From positions 1-58,855 of the forward strand of contig REEK01000121.1 in assembly GCA_007695115.1 (NCBI GenBank): a stretch of 58,855 nucleotides of DNA, read 5' to 3'. The notes beneath the pieces were generated by a model. The model worked only from the letters and a program-made list of their open reading frames with translations. It did no database searches and was not told where the DNA came from. Positions 55,817 through 58,855 of this stretch are shown here, piece after piece. Made by a program: the position numbers and the translations under genes. This stretch comes from Sphaerobacteraceae bacterium (GTDB taxonomy: Bacteria > Chloroflexota > Chloroflexia > Thermomicrobiales > Thermomicrobiaceae). Within the stretch, counting starts at the first letter, position 1. Every line of letters starts with the position of its first letter.

Positions 55817-57457
55817 ATGGCAGATACCGACAACCTGGTAAAGCAGATGCAGCTGAATCTTCAATCGGTGGGAATTCCGGTCCGTGACGATGATCTGGAA
55901 GAGATGCGATCCCGGGGATTTCTGGAGCAGGTGGAGGATTTCGAGGAGTACGCACGATCGGTGTCCTCTGAGCCGGTTCCCGATTTTCTGGCGCAATGGG
56001 GTGAAGATGTCCCGACGACCGACACGGCTGGATCCGGCAGGCGTGGAGATCTCACGGCTGGTCCACTGTTCGGAAAGCCACACAGTGACGCCGATGCCAG
56101 CGGAATTCGCTACGCCAGCATCGTCGAGGTGGCTGGCATGCTCAAACGACGGGAGGTCTCGTCCTACGAGCTGACGGTGCAGGCGATCGAGCGGATCTCC
56201 GAGCGGGATCCGGTGCTGAACGCGTTTCAGTCGGTGATTACCGGACAGGCACTGAAAGCCGCCCGACGAGCGGACCAGGAGATGGAAGCCGGAATCGAGC
56301 TTGGCCCGTTGCACGGCGTGCCGATCGCGATCAAGGATCTGATGGCGAAGCGAGGAACGGTTACCACGGCCGGGTCACTGATCCATGCTGGCCGGGTCAC
56401 CGACTACGATGCTGATTCGGTTGAACGACTGGAAGCGGCCGGTGCGGTGATCGTCGGTAAGACCCGTATGTCGGAGTTTGCCTTCTCTCCCGGTTCGAAC
56501 AATGAACACTACGGGCCGACCAGGAACCCATGGAATCTGGAGCGGGATACCGGCGGGTCGAGTAGTGGATCCGGAGCCTCGGTGGCTGATGGTCTGGTTT
56601 ACGGGGCGATCGGCTCGGATACCGGTGGATCGATCCGCATGCCGGCTGCGCTCTGCGGTATCGTCGGGCTGAAACCGACCTTTGGGCGGGTCAGCCTCTA
56701 CGGGGTGGATTCCCTGGCCTGGTCGCTGGATCATCTCGGCCCGATGACCCGTACTGTGGCTGATGCGGCCCTGATGATGAATGTGCTGGCCGGTCACGAT
56801 ACGCGGGATGTCCGGACCCGCCGGGTGCCGGTGCCAGACTACACGGCAAACTTGAACGACGGTGTGCAGGGGTTGCGAATCGGTGTCTTGACCGATGATG
56901 GCTCATCCGGTCCGATGGCTTCGAACGAGGTGATGGATGCCTGGCATCAGAGCCTGCGGATGCTCCGGGATCAGGGTGCGGAACTCGTCGAGATCGCGAT
57001 GCCGGAACTTGATGCGTTGCGGCTGGTCAACGGCGCGGTGGTGCGGAACGAGGCCGCCGTGTATCACCAGGCGAATCTGGCAGCAAAGTATGATCTCTAC
57101 AGCAGGTTCATGCGGCAGCGGGTGATGTCGGCCTATGCGGCAAGCCCCACATCACTCGGTCGGGCGAATCAGGTCCGGGCATTGCTTCGGCGGGCGTGTG
57201 ATCGAATCTGGTCACAGGTTGATGTGTTGTCGACACCGGCAATGGCGTATGAGGCTCCGATGCTCGGAGATCCATCGCGGAATACTCTGTTCACTGGGCC
57301 GTTCAATACATTGGGATGGCCAGCTGCGGTGATCCCGATTCGGGTGAGTGACAACAACCTGCCGCTCTCCTCCCAGATCATTGGCAAGCCGTGGGATGAC
57401 GCCCGGGTATTGCGGGTTGCTCACTCGCTGGAAGCAGGTCGGGGGACTGTCCGGTAG
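55817..57457 (+). CDS. Amidase-signature family hydrolase
   Basis: 546 residues from ATG 55817, with an N-terminal segment of about 100 residues that includes a Glu/Asp-rich helix. The amidase core has the Ser-cisSer-Lys triad: Lys in [13 protein letters not shown] (about 172), [10 protein letters not shown] (about 248-257) and [16 protein letters not shown]. It then ends [14 protein letters not shown] and [14 protein letters not shown]. The family hydrolyses amides (e.g. indoleacetamide, glutaminyl-tRNA amidotransferase subunit A). The absence of GatB/GatC partners suggests a stand-alone amidase. Cytoplasmic. Confidence 0.92.
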   Translation: MADTDNLVKQMQLNLQSVGIPVRDDDLEEMRSRGFLEQVEDFEEYARSVSSEPVPDFLAQWGEDVPTTDTAGSGRRGDLTAGPLFGKPHSDADASGIRYASIVEVAGMLKRREVSSYELTVQAIERISERDPVLNAFQSVITGQALKAARRADQEMEAGIELGPLHGVPIAIKDLMAKRGTVTTAGSLIHAGRVTDYDADSVERLEAAGAVIVGKTRMSEFAFSPGSNNEHYGPTRNPWNLERDTGGSSSGSGASVADGLVYGAIGSDTGGSIRMPAALCGIVGLKPTFGRVSLYGVDSLAWSLDHLGPMTRTVADAALMMNVLAGHDTRDVRTRRVPVPDYTANLNDGVQGLRIGVLTDDGSSGPMASNEVMDAWHQSLRMLRDQGAELVEIAMPELDALRLVNGAVVRNEAAVYHQANLAAKYDLYSRFMRQRVMSAYAASPTSLGRANQVRALLRRACDRIWSQVDVLSTPAMAYEAPMLGDPSRNTLFTGPFNTLGWPAAVIPIRVSDNNLPLSSQIIGKPWDDARVLRVAHSLEAGRGTVR

Positions 57458-57465
57458 TTTTCCGC

Positions 57466-57493
57466 TTGCTGGCAGCCATTTTGCGGGTATGAT
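57466..57493 (+). promoter_or_regulatory. Probable promoter of sodA
   Basis: TTGCTG (57466-57471), 16-bp spacer, TATGAT (57488-57493), about 130 bp before the sodA ATG. Confidence 0.6.
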
Positions 57494-57623
57494 TGGGGAC
57501 AGAGAGGGCGTGGTTGATCCTCGTGCTCACGAGGAACGTCGCCATGTCCGCTCGAACGACGACTCCGTTGACACGGATTACTGTCCGAATTGTTTCGATC
57601 AAATCCAGGGAAGGATCAGATTG

Positions 57624-58232
57624 ATGGCTTTCAAGTTGCCAGATCTGCCGTATGCTCACGACGCGCTCGAGCCGCATATCGATGCCCGCACGATGGAGAT
57701 CCATCACGGCAAGCATCACAACACCTATGTCAACAATGCCAATGCGGCACTCGAGGGCAAGTCTGAACTCGACTCGATGAGCGTTGAAGAGATGCTGCGG
57801 AACTTCAACAAGGTTCCGGACGAGATCAAGACTGCCATCCGCAACAACGCTGGTGGACACGCCAACCACTCACTGTTCTGGCAGATCATGGGCCCGAACG
57901 GTGGCGGCGAGCCAGGCGGCGAGCTGGGTGAAGCAATCAACAGCACGTTCGGCGGCTTCGATAAGTTCAAGGAGCAGTTCAAGGCAGCTGCAACCGGACG
58001 GTTCGGCAGTGGCTGGGCCTGGCTGGTAGTCTCCGGTGGCAAGCTCGAGATTATGAGCACCCCGAACCAGGATAGCCCGCTGATGGACGGCAAGACGCCG
58101 ATCCTGGGCCTGGACGTCTGGGAGCATGCCTACTACCTCAAGTATCAGAACCTTCGCCCGGACTATGTCGACGCTTTCTGGAATGTCGTCAACTGGGATG
58201 AAGTCTCCAAGCGGTATACTGCCGCCAAGTAG
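57624..58232 (+). CDS. sodA: Superoxide dismutase, Fe/Mn type
   Basis: 202 residues from ATG 57624 with AGGGAAGGATC upstream; a longer open frame upstream is spurious. Motifs: [29 protein letters not shown] (first metal His), [29 protein letters not shown], and the C-terminal metal residues in [16 protein letters not shown]. Whether it prefers Fe or Mn cannot be decided from sequence. No signal peptide, so cytoplasmic. Confidence 0.96.
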   Translation: MAFKLPDLPYAHDALEPHIDARTMEIHHGKHHNTYVNNANAALEGKSELDSMSVEEMLRNFNKVPDEIKTAIRNNAGGHANHSLFWQIMGPNGGGEPGGELGEAINSTFGGFDKFKEQFKAAATGRFGSGWAWLVVSGGKLEIMSTPNQDSPLMDGKTPILGLDVWEHAYYLKYQNLRPDYVDAFWNVVNWDEVSKRYTAAK

Positions 58233-58272
58233 CCAGAAACCGCACGACTGGCACATGCACAGTAGCTGAATT

Positions 58273-58304
58273 CTGGCCGGCCCTTGTGGGTCGGCCAGTT
58301 TCTC
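58273..58304 (+). terminator. Intrinsic terminator after sodA
   Basis: CTGGCCGGCCC (58273-58283), TTGT, GGGTCGGCCAG (58288-58298), one G-U pair, then TTTCTC. Lies 40 bp after the sodA stop, between convergent genes. Confidence 0.75.
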
Positions 58305-58324
58305 TGTTCAAAGTTCAAATCTGT

Positions 58325-58819
58325 TCAAAACAGAGGCTTCTGCTGAGGCGTGCTCTCTCCAGGTTCCACCGAACCATCTCCCCGGATGTGCGCGATCTGT
58401 GCTCGCGATCCGTTGATCAGAGATTGCCCGACCAGCAGGTTCCGATGACACTTCGCCGGGTTCTCTTCACTGCACATGATGGCGCAGGAAGATTCCCGGG
58501 TGATGTCGAGCAGTTCGTCCAGTCCCTGCTGATACCACGCCTGTTCAGAGATCCAGCCGTAGTCGATCAGATCTTCTGGTCGGAAGCCGCGGCTCTCCCC
58601 CGGTCGACCACCAAGTGACTCCCCGAGATAGACATAGCCGATCCCCGCTTCGGTCAGAGTGGCCTCGAGCGCGCGTTTTCGATACTGCGGGTTGAATCGG
58701 CTGTAGGGAACGCTTCGGACGTCAACCAGCGTCTCTATCGCGTTCTCCCGGAGCAGCCGGATGAACCGGTCGATGGGGTGGGTGCTGTGGCCGATGGTGT
58801 AGATCATTGGTGGGCTCAT
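58325..58819 (-). CDS. DUF488-family protein
   Basis: 164 residues from ATG 58819 (MIYTIGHS at 58807 is an alternative). Family signature: IYTIGHSTHPIDRFIRLLREN, LVDVRSVPYSRFNPQYRK, YVYLGESLGGRP, CAIMCSEENPAKCHRNLLVG. Two conserved Cys lie in the last motif. The family is widespread with unknown function. It is convergent with sodA, separated by the terminator. Confidence 0.92.
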   Translation of the reverse strand: MSPPMIYTIGHSTHPIDRFIRLLRENAIETLVDVRSVPYSRFNPQYRKRALEATLTEAGIGYVYLGESLGGRPGESRGFRPEDLIDYGWISEQAWYQQGLDELLDITRESSCAIMCSEENPAKCHRNLLVGQSLINGSRAQIAHIRGDGSVEPGESTPQQKPLF

Positions 58820-58855
58820 GAGAACGATCCAGAAACTATCCCGGGTGGCTCAGTC

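Overview
The window is 58.9 kb of bacterial chromosome with dense, mostly short-gapped genes on both strands, an estimated G+C near 60% (not computed), and frequent GTG starts. Gene content suggests a Chloroflexota bacterium, possibly Thermomicrobia-like. The pointers are selenocysteine formate dehydrogenase, several F420-type luciferase-like oxidoreductases, a two-gene CrcB fluoride channel, HemD fused to a decayed methyltransferase domain, and repeated extracellular domains with a GYP motif. This placement is inference; there is no rRNA or other phylogenetic marker. I found no tRNA, rRNA, CRISPR array, insertion sequence or prophage.

The main finding is selenocysteine (Sec). Five genes carry an in-frame TGA exactly where a redox or metal-binding cysteine (or Sec) belongs, with recognisable protein on both sides: formate dehydrogenase (7623-10676), a peroxiredoxin-like protein (21446-21934), a thioredoxin-NHL protein (45415-46896), a membrane-anchored HMA metal-binding protein (53027-53392) and a CcdA-like membrane protein (53580-54461). 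Each has a hairpin just downstream of the TGA that could be a bacterial SECIS. In FDH, CcdA and HMA the loop is GGUCU or GGUC at 18-19 nt after the TGA. A conventional gene caller would split or truncate all five. TGA also ends many ordinary genes here, so the code is not reassigned. No selA, selB, selC or selD gene lies in the window.

Layout. 1-4070: two tandem membrane proteins (HTH, zinc finger, TM, beta-propeller). 4162-7432: ThiO-like oxidase, crcB pair, sugar-acid dehydratase. 7623-12520: fdh operon (Sec alpha subunit, four-cluster Fe-S subunit, NrfD-like membrane subunit). 12517-20684: M14 peptidase, HAD phosphatase, secreted glycosidase, VOC and DinB proteins, luciferase-like enzyme, small membrane protein. 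20926-24297: OsmC, Sec-Prx with an M20 dipeptidase, DapA-like aldolase. 24444-27743: small hypothetical genes including a HEPN-like pair, then two tandem luciferase-like paralogues. 27827-32426: type II topoisomerase B-A operon behind a consensus promoter and structured leader. 32627-36511: kinase-like, phosphatase, ZIP and D-threonine aldolase-like genes, with two copies of a dispersed repeat. 36695-42745: hemC-hemD-hemB-hemL-hemA haem operon on the minus strand. 43291-44413: rplU-rpmA-rpmE. 44659-46896: small protein, ferredoxin, Sec thioredoxin-NHL. 46987-47184: candidate structured RNA. 47250-50511: CsoR-CopA copper efflux with its operator. 50625-55653 (minus): rraA-like, merR, Sec-CcdA, Sec-HMA, rlmN, larC. 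55817-58819: amidase, sodA, DUF488.

The most system-like part is merR, Sec-CcdA and Sec-HMA. A MerR-type promoter/operator (TTGACT, 20-bp spacer with an imperfect dyad, TAGCCT) lies inside the 3' end of merR and points at the two selenoprotein genes. This suggests a metal-responsive selenol relay at the membrane: CcdA would pass electrons outward to an HMA domain whose metal-binding pair is Sec plus Cys.
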